Shown here: one piece after another, positions 45,659 to 52,998 of the stretch
Position numbering within the stretch: position 1 is the first letter of the stretch
How the letters are laid out: every line of letters begins with the position of its first letter
NCBI RefSeq assembly: GCF_022921055.1
Contig: NZ_CP095061.1
Span: 4,627,501 to 4,691,500, forward strand
DNA: 64,000 bases
Direction: 5' to 3'
Source: Hymenobacter volaticus
GTDB lineage: Bacteria; Bacteroidota; Bacteroidia; Cytophagales; Hymenobacteraceae
Position numbers and translations under genes: made by a program
The notes under the pieces: model-generated
Database searches by the model: none
What the model saw: only the letters and a program-made list of their open reading frames with translations
Told to the model about the DNA's origin: nothing

Positions 45659-46380
45659 CTTTAAAAAGATTCTTCACTGAACCCTGCCGCTGCCAGACAG
45701 TGTTCTCCAATTACCGATTGTATGGAAGACTTTGCAACTATGTAGGTACTTATGTCATCATTCGTAAATTAGTGTCGCTTTGTGCTAAATGTGCGGTTGA
45801 TGTGGACAAGTGGTAGTCGATTTTTGGCAGTTTCAGGGGTATTGTCTACTTAGTAGCACCCCCAGACTAACATTCAAGATTTAGGGATTATTTGTAGTAA
45901 CCTTCATACTCCAATAAATTCGTGCTCCAGCACAAAAACTCGCTCAGCTTCTAAAGCTCTCGTTTATGCTCATCAATCTATAGATTAACTGTATTCATTT
46001 ATATTATGTAAAATATATTTTTTATAATATTACACCTACCCCGGCTAGTGGTATAACTATCCGGAGTTAGCAGGCCCCTCAGTTGTAGGCACCGGCTTCT
46101 GGCTATCATCTTGTCCTATACTATTCGTTTCTATTCAGCAAAAGCTTGTTTTTTCTTCAGCTACTCCCTCTCGCACCGCTCGCACCTCCACACAGGATTT
46201 CCCTTCGCCTGATCATGCAAAGAAGTGGTATTCACTAGTTGCAGCCTTATAGGCTGGTAGCTGAGTTGTTAAGCTTCGTACCTTTGGCCTGGTTTTGTAG
46301 AAATCCTAAATCCTATTGCACCAGATTACCCGCTCTTATATCCGCACACCTCTTGCTTACTCTCAACCCTTTTTCACAGT
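45659..46380. promoter_or_regulatory. Long gene-free region with NYN-gene promoter element
   Basis: 722 bases. TACCTTTG at 46279-46286 matches the -7 consensus, about 95 bases before the NYN gene, and would give a long leader. A small hairpin-like sequence is at 45836-45862 (GGGGT...CTACT/AGTAG...ACCCC). 45980-46050 is very AT-rich. No ORF seems real. Confidence 0.45.
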
Positions 46381-47388
46381 ATGAACCAGATAAATAGCCC
46401 TCTGATTAGGATCGGCGTCTTCTACGACGGCAATTATTTCCTAAAGATCAGTGATTACTACTACTTCCAGCATGACCGCAAGGCCCGCATTAGCTTGGAA
46501 GGACTACACGAGTTTATTCGTCATCAAGTTGCTGAAGAAGAAGACGTAGATCTTCGCTTAAGCCGAGTTATAGATGCTCATTTTTTCCGCGGCCGTCTCT
46601 CCGCCACGGAAGCCCGTGATAAAGACCGGTTGTTCCACGACCGATTGCTCGACGATATCCTCATGAACATGGGTATCGCTACGCACTACATGCCCCTCAA
46701 AACGCGTGACGGTCGCTTGCAAGAAAAAGGCATCGACGTATGGCTGTCGTTGGAGGCTCTCGAGCTGACCCTGCACAAGAGCTACGATGTAGTGGTGCTT
46801 ATTGCCGGCGACTCCGACTACGCTCCCCTAATCAAGAAGCTCAACACCATCGGCACCCGGGTGATGCTGCTGAACTGGGATTTCAAATACGTTGACTTCA
46901 AAGGCGAAGCCCGCGTAACGCGTGCTTCCCAGCACTTGCTAGAGCAAGCTACGTATCCTGTGCAGATGCACGAAATCATCGACCAGGGCCTCGCCGACGG
47001 CGACGAGCTGATTGAAACCATGTTCGTGAATACGCCGGAGCCGGTTGCTTTCCCCGCGCCTGCCAAACCCGTGCGCCCCACTGGCCCCACAGCCGCAGGT
47101 CCGGTAGGCACTGTAGGCATCAGCACCATCAAGAATCTGAAGAACGGCTTCGGTTTCGTGGTAATGCCGCCAAACAACCTGTTCTTCAGCTACGCTGACA
47201 TGTCGGAAGGCGACTTCAACGAGTTGCGCGAAGGGGATTGGGTTGAATTCACTGTTGGCCGCAACCACCGCGACGAAGACTGCGCCCGCAATGTGCGCAA
47301 AGTTGATCCGCCGCAAATGGAAGAAGGTGACGAGTACGACGAGGAGCACAGCCAAACCGAGTCGGCCGACTCATCGGACCGTCTCTAA
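46381..47388 (+). CDS. NYN domain RNase-like protein with cold-shock domain
   Basis: 335 residues. NYN/PIN-like domain (about 8-185): Asp16 in GVFYDGNYF, KGIDVWLSLEALEL and AGDSDYAPLIKKL supply the acidic metal-binding residues of the LabA/DUF88 family. A proline-rich linker (about 222-242) leads to a cold-shock-like OB fold (about 246-310: GISTIKNLKNGFGFVV, then LFFSYADM and LREGDWVEFTVGRN) that resembles RNP-1/RNP-2 motifs. The acidic tail (EEGDEYDEEHSQTE) ends the protein. The domain pair suggests a ribonuclease that binds RNA by its C-terminus. No toxin or antitoxin partner is adjacent. Confidence 0.88.
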   Translation: MNQINSPLIRIGVFYDGNYFLKISDYYYFQHDRKARISLEGLHEFIRHQVAEEEDVDLRLSRVIDAHFFRGRLSATEARDKDRLFHDRLLDDILMNMGIATHYMPLKTRDGRLQEKGIDVWLSLEALELTLHKSYDVVVLIAGDSDYAPLIKKLNTIGTRVMLLNWDFKYVDFKGEARVTRASQHLLEQATYPVQMHEIIDQGLADGDELIETMFVNTPEPVAFPAPAKPVRPTGPTAAGPVGTVGISTIKNLKNGFGFVVMPPNNLFFSYADMSEGDFNELREGDWVEFTVGRNHRDEDCARNVRKVDPPQMEEGDEYDEEHSQTESADSSDRL

Positions 47389-47412
47389 TCTTCGTTCTCA
47401 GTTGAGTTTGTT

Positions 47413-47451
47413 AAGCAAAAAGCCGCCGGTATCTCCGGCGGCTTTTTGCTT
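47413..47451 (+). terminator. Terminator of the NYN gene
   Basis: Perfect 17-bp stem AAGCAAAAAGCCGCCGG/CCGGCGGCTTTTTGCTT, 5-base loop. Confidence 0.93.
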
Positions 47452-47575
47452 TTTAATAATGTAATCAGTCGCCTATTGCACCTATCAAAACATTCTATGG
47501 AGGGCCCAGACCCACTTTCAGCGGCCTATGCAACCCGCGGCAGATAAGTATAAAGCTGAACCCGTGATTTTGCGC

Positions 47576-48049
47576 TTATTGGTCGGCCTCTGGGAAAAGC
47601 AGCCGATGAAAGTCCCGCTTATCGGCGGGGTAGCGGTTGAAGGTCCCCATGCCACGAGCAACTACCACATTATTGCGCGTGGGGCAGCTGATAGAAGCGC
47701 TGCTCACCACTAACGTCTTGCCGTTGTGCTCGACTGTGGCGCGGGCAACCAGGTGGTCGTGCAGGCGCACGGGATGCAAGTAGTTAATCTTGAATTCCAC
47801 GGTCGATACTAGTTCCCCGACGGTGAAAGCCAGCGAAAGGGCTGCCGCTCCTAGGGCCGCATCCATCAGGCCTGCTATCACTCCCCCATGGCAAGTACCC
47901 GGCGACGACAAGTGCTCCTCGCCGATGGTCATGGTGTACAGCACTTCGCCGGGCTGCGTCACGGTGAGGTCCATGCCATTGGTACGGCCGTAGTTGTTGA
48001 TCTGATTGTAGATGGCTACTAGCGTAGCAACATCAGGAACCTGTTCCAT
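47576..48049 (-). CDS. Hotdog-fold thioesterase, PaaI family
   Basis: 157 residues from ATG 48049 (MEQVPDVATLVAIYNQINNY). HLSSPGTCHGGVIAGLMDAALGAAA is the active-site helix motif (shown in part: TCHGGVIAGLMDAA), with VEFKINYLHPV and ATVEHNGKTLVV strands closing the hotdog fold. The nucleophile or general base Asp is in the LMDAA helix. It hydrolyses acyl-CoA thioesters by family; chain specificity unknown. An extension to 48112 would add an unlikely hydrophobic leader. Monocistronic, divergent from the Mpo1-like gene. Confidence 0.9.
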   Translation of the reverse strand: MEQVPDVATLVAIYNQINNYGRTNGMDLTVTQPGEVLYTMTIGEEHLSSPGTCHGGVIAGLMDAALGAAALSLAFTVGELVSTVEFKINYLHPVRLHDHLVARATVEHNGKTLVVSSASISCPTRNNVVVARGMGTFNRYPADKRDFHRLLFPEADQ

Positions 48050-48216
48050 AAAGCAGAAAAGTGGAAGCAGAGGAAAAAAGCACTGCCGCGAGTAATGATT
48101 ACGCTTGCCCATCTGGTGGGTGCATGGACCGAAGGTAGCGGCTAGCCCTCAAACCAATAGCAACTTTTGTCGGCAAAGAAGTATCTTCCGGTACCGCCTC
48201 CACTTATCCGTGTTCT

Positions 48217-48522
48217 ATGCCTGCTCCACCCCTCACCTTCTCGGAATTCTACCCTCGCTATCTACACGACCATAGCCGCCGCGGCACCCGAATTCTGCAT
48301 TTCATTGGCACCACGCTGTTTCTGCTAGCATTGGTAATGGCTGCGGTGTGGCAACGGCCAATTCTAGTTTTGGCAGGCATAGTGGCAGCCTATGGCTTTG
48401 CGTGGATAGGCCATTTTTTTGTGGAGCACAACCGGCCAGCTACTTTCCAGTACCCCTGGCTCTCTCTACGCGGCGACTTTCAGCTGTATTGGGACCTGCT
48501 CCGCGGCCGAGAATCGTTCTGA
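48217..48522 (+). CDS. Mpo1-like (DUF962) membrane protein
   Basis: 101 residues. FSEFYPRYLHDHSRRGTRIL and IGHFFVEHNRPATFQYPWLSL carry the conserved His residues of the YGL010w/Mpo1 family, with two membrane helices between them. In yeast Mpo1 is an iron-dependent dioxygenase that shortens 2-hydroxy fatty acids from phytosphingosine. A similar role here is inference, supported weakly by the sphingolipid-type desaturase elsewhere in the window. It ends 42 bases before the convergent GNAT gene. Confidence 0.87.
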   Translation: MPAPPLTFSEFYPRYLHDHSRRGTRILHFIGTTLFLLALVMAAVWQRPILVLAGIVAAYGFAWIGHFFVEHNRPATFQYPWLSLRGDFQLYWDLLRGRESF

Positions 48523-48563
48523 GTTACCAATTCGCTCTTCCCGTTGTTGGAGCCTGGCAGCAA

Positions 48564-49007
48564 CTACTCGGCTAGCTCCTTGGTCATCAGGAAGTGCGGA
48601 ATACTGCCAAACAACGTGTGCGACGGCGCTTCCAGCACGTAACCCAAACGCGCGTAAAATGGTACAGCCGCTTCGCGGGCATGCAATCGAATTTCGGTGT
48701 AGCCAAGCCGGCGCCCCGCTTCTTCGAGGTACTCCAGCAGCTCCCGTCCGATTCCGTGGCCTTGCCAGGCGGGCGCAACAGCCATAAACCGTACCTGCCC
48801 CCGCGCCTGCTCGGCCGACTGTAGCATGGCCACGCCCACGGCCGTACCGTCGGGCGTTAGCCGGAGGGCGTGTACGGTGGCCGGGTCCTCGTCTTCAGGT
48901 ACTCGTTCCGAGCCTGCGGGCTGCTGCCAGGGCTGGCGCAACACCTCGTAGCGGAGCCGGTAATAAGCGGCCCACTCAGCGGGCGTACGGGGAGAGCGAA
49001 TCTTCAT
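48564..49007 (-). CDS. GNAT family N-acetyltransferase
   Basis: 147 residues. The acetyl-CoA binding signature is VRFMAVAPAWQGHGIGRELL (Q/RxxGxG/A), followed by AREAAVPFYARLGYVLEAP, the beta6-alpha4 region. The N-terminal half has WAAYYRLRYEVLRQPWQQP, which resembles ElaA-like members. Substrate unknown. Complete, with ATG 49007 chosen as the only sensible start. Confidence 0.9.
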   Translation of the reverse strand: MKIRSPRTPAEWAAYYRLRYEVLRQPWQQPAGSERVPEDEDPATVHALRLTPDGTAVGVAMLQSAEQARGQVRFMAVAPAWQGHGIGRELLEYLEEAGRRLGYTEIRLHAREAAVPFYARLGYVLEAPSHTLFGSIPHFLMTKELAE

Positions 49008-49317
49008 GAATAACAGAGCTAAACTAACCTAAGTGCCGGAAGTACGCCACCTTAGCAACGTAGCTTCTAGCGAGGTAATACTTATTATAAGGGAGGTTGT
49101 TTTCTTATTTTCAGAAAGAAGTTCGCTGTGGTTCATACGCCTCTGGTGCATCAATACCATGAAGCCCTAGCTTTACGCTGCAAATCTGGTGGTGCCGCGA
49201 GCAAATCATGTGGCGCTCAACGCATCACATTCGTATGTCACCTTCCTACCTTTACCCCGTAGAACCGGCGGGTCGGTTTAACCTACAGCCCTCCAATTTC
49301 CTTAAACTTCCTATTCC
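49008..49317. promoter_or_regulatory. Divergent intergenic region with yajQ promoter element
   Basis: 310 bases between the GNAT and YajQ genes. TACCTTTA at 49247-49254 is a one-mismatch -7 element, 63 bases before the YajQ ATG. Otherwise nothing seen. Confidence 0.45.
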
Positions 49318-49809
49318 ATGGCATCTTTTGATATCGTGAGCAAAGTGGACCCGCAAACGCTAGAAAATGCGGTGAACACAGCCAAAAAAGAACTGCAAAC
49401 CCGCTACGACCTGCGTGACACCAAAGGTGGTATCGACCTCGATAAAAAAGCCAACACCATTTTGTTGAGCTCGGAAAATTCTATGCGCGTTAAGGCCCTG
49501 GAAGATATTCTGATGGCCCGCGTAGTAAAGCAAGGCATCGACGGTACGTCGCTGGACTTCACGGCCGAAGAACAGCCGAGCGGTAGCTTGGTTAAGAAAA
49601 CCATCAAAGTCCGGGCGGGCATCGACAAAGACGCAGGCCGCAAAATCGTTAAGGCCATCAAAGACGCCAAGCTGAAAGTGGAAGCCCAGATGCAGGACGA
49701 CCAAGTACGCGTTACGGCCAAGAAAATCGACGACCTACAAGCTGTCATTGCGCTGCTGCGTCGCTCCGACATCGGCCAGCCCCTGCAATTCGTGAACATG
49801 AAGAGTTGA
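49318..49809 (+). CDS. yajQ: YajQ family cyclic di-GMP-binding protein
   Basis: 163 residues, the standard family length. MASFDIVSKVDPQTLENAVN, RYDLRDTKGGIDLDKK, GSLVKKTIKVRAGIDKDAGRK and VRVTAKKIDDLQAVIALLR are diagnostic. YajQ proteins have two ferredoxin-like folds, bind nucleotides and in some bacteria c-di-GMP, and influence transcription factors. Followed after 103 bases by terC. Complete. Confidence 0.95.
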   Translation: MASFDIVSKVDPQTLENAVNTAKKELQTRYDLRDTKGGIDLDKKANTILLSSENSMRVKALEDILMARVVKQGIDGTSLDFTAEEQPSGSLVKKTIKVRAGIDKDAGRKIVKAIKDAKLKVEAQMQDDQVRVTAKKIDDLQAVIALLRRSDIGQPLQFVNMKS

Positions 49810-49912
49810 GTGACTGAATGGCTGAATGGTTAAGTGGCTGGTTGTCTGGACAGCCGAGCGAAAAATTCAACCATTCAACAATCAACTCATTCAACCATTA
49901 ACTAATCAATCA

Positions 49913-50686
49913 ATGCATTTCGACTTTTCGGTATTCTCCAACCCGCAAACCTGGGTAAGCTTGCTCACGCTGACCTTCATGGAGATTGTGTTGGGAATCG
50001 ACAACATCATCTTCATTTCCATCATCGTCAACCGGTTGCCGCGCGAACGGCAGGGCCGTGGCCGGACCATTGGGCTCTTGCTGGCGCTGGTTTTCCGTAT
50101 TGGGTTGCTGCTCAGCATCTCCTGGATTGTGGGCTTGAAGTCGGCACTCTTCACCCTGAACCTGCCGTGGCAGACTGAGCCGTTCGGCGTATCGGGCCGC
50201 GACTTGATCTTGCTTGGCGGCGGCTTGTTTTTGATTGGTAAGAGCACCACCGAAATTCACACCAAGCTGCAAGGTGAGGAAGAAGAAACGCATGCTGATG
50301 GCAAGGCCAACGTGTCGATGGGTGGTATCATTTTCCAGATCATCCTCATCGACATCGTCTTCAGCTTCGACTCCATTCTTACGGCGGTGGGTCTGGTCGA
50401 CAATGTGTTGATTATGATTTTGGCCGTCATCCTGTCGATGGGCGTGATGCTGGTTTTCTCGGGCGTAGTAGCCGATTTTGTGAACCGCAACCCAACCATC
50501 AAGATGCTGGCTCTCTCCTTCCTGATTATGATTGGCGTAATGCTGGTGATGGAGTCTTTCCACAAGGAAATCGAGAAAGGCTACATCTACTTCGCTATGG
50601 CTTTCTCGCTCGTAGTAGAAATACTGAACATGCGCCTGCGCAAAAAGTCACCGCCCGTTCAGCTGCGCGAATCCCAGTACGACTAA
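49913..50686 (+). CDS. TerC family integral membrane protein
   Basis: 257 residues, seven to eight membrane helices. [22 protein letters not shown] and [19 protein letters not shown] are the paired conserved acidic motifs of the TerC family (metal efflux or metalation of exported enzymes; manganese in several cases). Upstream in-frame codons fall in an ATTCAACCATT-rich spacer, so ATG 49913 is the start. The spacer 49810-49912 contains two copies of TTCAACCATT (49866, 49890) and a partial inverted copy. Terminated by a strong hairpin. Confidence 0.92.
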   Translation: MHFDFSVFSNPQTWVSLLTLTFMEIVLGIDNIIFISIIVNRLPRERQGRGRTIGLLLALVFRIGLLLSISWIVGLKSALFTLNLPWQTEPFGVSGRDLILLGGGLFLIGKSTTEIHTKLQGEEEETHADGKANVSMGGIIFQIILIDIVFSFDSILTAVGLVDNVLIMILAVILSMGVMLVFSGVVADFVNRNPTIKMLALSFLIMIGVMLVMESFHKEIEKGYIYFAMAFSLVVEILNMRLRKKSPPVQLRESQYD

Positions 50687-50717
50687 GCTCAGCACTAGTC
50701 TATTACTCGCCGCTAAC

Positions 50718-50751
50718 AAAAAGGCCCGCAACTTCCGTTGCGGGCCTTTTT
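50718..50751. terminator. Terminator between terC and the DnaJ gene
   Basis: Perfect 15-bp stem AAAAAGGCCCGCAAC/GTTGCGGGCCTTTTT, 4-base loop. Serves convergent genes. Confidence 0.93.
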
Positions 50752-50757
50752 ATTGCT

Positions 50758-51594
50758 TTAATCCTTTCTGAGTGCAGCTACAGGTAACTTTTGTGGGGAG
50801 GCGAAAAACACATTATCCCCGCTTATTGCCATCATCAGCAAAATCACCCCTACGGTAGCAGCCACAATTGCCACATTCACCCGGGCGGCATCGGACAGAT
50901 GTTTGGCTTGGGTGGCGGCAGCCAGCAACAGCAGCAACGCAGTGAAAGCAAGCAGGCTACCCGACGTGGTGTGTATCGGCAACGCAGTTCCGTCGGGTAA
51001 ATAGGCTTCGTGGATAAACTTGAAAAGCAAAGAGGTTCGCACTCGGAAACCAGTCGTGTTGAGAGGAAGTTCTACCGCAGTGTTGAACTCCCCTTGCGAG
51101 GTAACCACCCAGTTATACAGGTTGCCGGCCCCATCACGCGAGGTACCAATGCTAATAAAATCGGCCGTTGCGTAGTGCCGCAACACGAAAAAATCGAGCA
51201 GAATTAGAGCCGGTAGCAGCGCCAGCCATTTTCCCCAGCGCTTGGCCGTGCGAGCGTAAGCCGGGAAGTTGAGCCGCTTGGGCACGTAGCTACGGCGCCG
51301 CCAGATAGGCGGGGGCGGCGGCCGACGAGATGCCCGGGCGGCAACCGAGGGCTGCCCAGGCTGCAATGGCCGCACCCGATTCCGAATTTCGCGCAGTTGC
51401 GAGTCGTAGAAGTAGCGGCGAGTAGGCTCGTTTAACGCTTCGTATGCCTCATTCACGGCAATGAAGCGCTGGTGAGCCGCGGGGTCGGGCGTGCGGTCGG
51501 GGTGAGTGAGTAGTGCCAAGCGCCGGTACGCCCGGCGAATATCATCGGGGGTAGCTTGCTCACTCACGCCTAACACGGCGTAGTAAGTGGTCAT
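50758..51594 (-). CDS. J-domain protein with C-terminal membrane region
   Basis: 278 residues. J domain at 1-65 with the HPD motif in LLTHPDRTPDP and helix IV. A proline/arginine linker (about 80-105) leads to transmembrane segments LALLPALILLDFFVL, LLAFTALLLLLAAA and VAIVAATVGVILLMMA. J domains stimulate DnaK ATPase; here the co-chaperone would be membrane bound. It overlaps the preceding gene by four bases (ATGA). The region after the J domain is not recognised. Confidence 0.8.
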   Translation of the reverse strand: MTTYYAVLGVSEQATPDDIRRAYRRLALLTHPDRTPDPAAHQRFIAVNEAYEALNEPTRRYFYDSQLREIRNRVRPLQPGQPSVAARASRRPPPPPIWRRRSYVPKRLNFPAYARTAKRWGKWLALLPALILLDFFVLRHYATADFISIGTSRDGAGNLYNWVVTSQGEFNTAVELPLNTTGFRVRTSLLFKFIHEAYLPDGTALPIHTTSGSLLAFTALLLLLAAATQAKHLSDAARVNVAIVAATVGVILLMMAISGDNVFFASPQKLPVAALRKD

Positions 51595-52004
51595 ACCCCG
51601 CTGGCTTTCACTACTGCTTCCACTTGGTCTTGCACGCGACGCACGGCCAACTCCAACAACCGGCGGTTTAGCTCGGAGCGGTGCTGCCGATAGAAATCCA
51701 GCTCGGCTGTAGTAAACAAGCCGCTTACTAGTCCTACTACCGTGTAGCGCAGCTTCACGTTGCGAGTCAACAACTCGGTTAGCAGGCGTTGCTGGTCGGC
51801 GGCCGAGGCAGTCGGCAAAGGCACATGATGGTCGCGCACGAAATCGGCCACTACGGCCACCAATAGTTCGTTTTGCAGTTTAAGAATGGGTCGCAGGGCG
51901 TGGTGCAGGAAGTCGCCAGTTGTGGCATCGCCACTGGCTGGCGCCGTATCCACGACTGGGCGCAGGGCCAACAGCGCGGCATCGGGTCGGGTAGTAGATG
52001 ACAT
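51591..52004 (-). CDS. Hypothetical protein coupled to the J-domain gene
   Basis: 137 residues, helical, no signal peptide or membrane segment. Central PILKLQNELLVAVVADFVRD and C-terminal VQDQVEAVVKASG. Ends within the start codon of the J-domain gene (4-base overlap), so both are co-translated and probably act together. Family not recognised. Confidence 0.7.
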   Translation of the reverse strand: MSSTTRPDAALLALRPVVDTAPASGDATTGDFLHHALRPILKLQNELLVAVVADFVRDHHVPLPTASAADQQRLLTELLTRNVKLRYTVVGLVSGLFTTAELDFYRQHRSELNRRLLELAVRRVQDQVEAVVKASGV

Positions 52005-52278
52005 GGAGAGAGCAATAACGGACGAGCTAATACACTAAGTACGAGAAAACCTACCTAGCTTGGATGCCGAATAAGGCGAGAGCAAAAAATAAACTTTTAG
52101 AAGATAGATTGGAATCTATCCTAGTCGTCCTTACTCACGGCTCAGCTTCGCTCTGTCCTCGCTTATTACGGCACTTCACGTAGTAACGCTACTATGCTAA
52201 CCGTCATTTAAGCGCAGCGAAAGCCTAATACTTTTGACTGACAAGCGGTTGCTTATCTGTCGTTACGCGTACTGGCCA
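52005..52278. other. Intergenic region with small hairpin
   Basis: 274 bases. Contains an 8-bp perfect hairpin GATAGATT/AATCTATC at 52103-52120; no T-run of terminator strength. Nothing else seen. Confidence 0.4.
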
Positions 52279-52827
52279 CTACACTTCGCGACCCGTGGTC
52301 CAGCCCAGCTTACTCAGGAAATCCCACAACACCACGCCGGCGGCCACACTCACATTCAACGAATGCTTGGTACCAAACTGAGGAATTTCCACTGCTGCGT
52401 CGCAGAAAGCCAGCACCTCATCTTCCACCCCAAATACCTCGTTGCCCATCACCAACGCGTACGGACGCGCCGGGTCCGGCTGAAAAGCCGGCAGCAGCTG
52501 ACTACCTGTCGTTTGCTCAACGGCCACTAGCACGTAGCCCGCGGCCTTTAGTTGCTGAAGCGCCTCTAGCGTGGTAGCAGCATATTCCCACACCACGGAC
52601 TCCGTCGAGCCTAGCGCTGTTTTCGTGATTTCGCGTTGCGGAGGCCGGCCAGTGATGCCGCAAAGCCATATTTTTTCGATGGCAAACGCATCGGCGGTGC
52701 GAAAGGCGGCACCCACATTATGTAGGCTGCGCACGTTGTCGAGCACTAGGGTGAGGGGGAATTTTCGCGTATTTTTGAAGTCTGCCACCGTTAGCCGGTT
52801 CAGCTCTTCCATCGAGAGTTTGCGCAT
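52279..52827 (-). CDS. TrmH/SpoU family RNA 2'-O-methyltransferase
   Basis: 182 residues from ATG 52827 (MRKLSMEELNRLTVADFKNT). SPOUT fold with motif 1 DNVRSLHNVGAAFRTADAF, motif 2 YALVMGNEVFGVEDEVL and motif 3 IPQFGTKHSLNVSVAAGVVL, all intact; these bind AdoMet in a trefoil knot. Target could be tRNA or rRNA ribose; short members resemble TrmH. Longer upstream starts would run into a REP-like element and are rejected, since a -7 element sits between them and ATG 52827. Confidence 0.9.
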   Translation of the reverse strand: MRKLSMEELNRLTVADFKNTRKFPLTLVLDNVRSLHNVGAAFRTADAFAIEKIWLCGITGRPPQREITKTALGSTESVVWEYAATTLEALQQLKAAGYVLVAVEQTTGSQLLPAFQPDPARPYALVMGNEVFGVEDEVLAFCDAAVEIPQFGTKHSLNVSVAAGVVLWDFLSKLGWTTGREV

Positions 52828-52832
52828 GAGTG

Positions 52833-52840
52833 CAAAGGTA
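52833..52840 (-). promoter_or_regulatory. TAnnTTTG -7 element of the trmH-type gene
   Basis: Minus-strand TACCTTTG ending five bases before the ATG at 52827, the same arrangement as at dut. Predicts an almost leaderless mRNA. Confidence 0.6.
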
Positions 52841-52885
52841 GGAACGCGCCCGTAGGTGACTGATGTTAGTTGCCTGTATCTCGAA

Positions 52886-52989
52886 ATGTAGCGCGAAGCT
52901 CCAGCTTCGCGCGTCGTTGAACGTCTTCGTTGCAACGATACCCGCACCGTCTGCTCAACGATGCGCGAAGCTGGAGCTTCGCGCTACAT
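52886..52989. repeat. REP-like palindromic element before mutS
   Basis: Arms 52886-52920 and 52955-52989 (35 bases each) pair with one mismatch. Each arm is itself nearly palindromic around GCGCGAAGCTCCAGCTTCGC. The loop contains CGTTGCAACG (52928-52937). It fills the space between the divergent trmH-type and mutS genes and ends ten bases before the mutS start. I recall similar GCGAAGCTCCAGCTTCGC elements as dispersed repeats in Hymenobacter, unverified here. Confidence 0.85.
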
Positions 52990-52998
52990 GCCGCCCTA

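Noticed and set aside
49810-49912. TTCAACCATT copies before terC as a CRISPR-like or tandem array
   Set aside because: Only two exact copies plus a partial inverted one, spacing irregular; no array structure.
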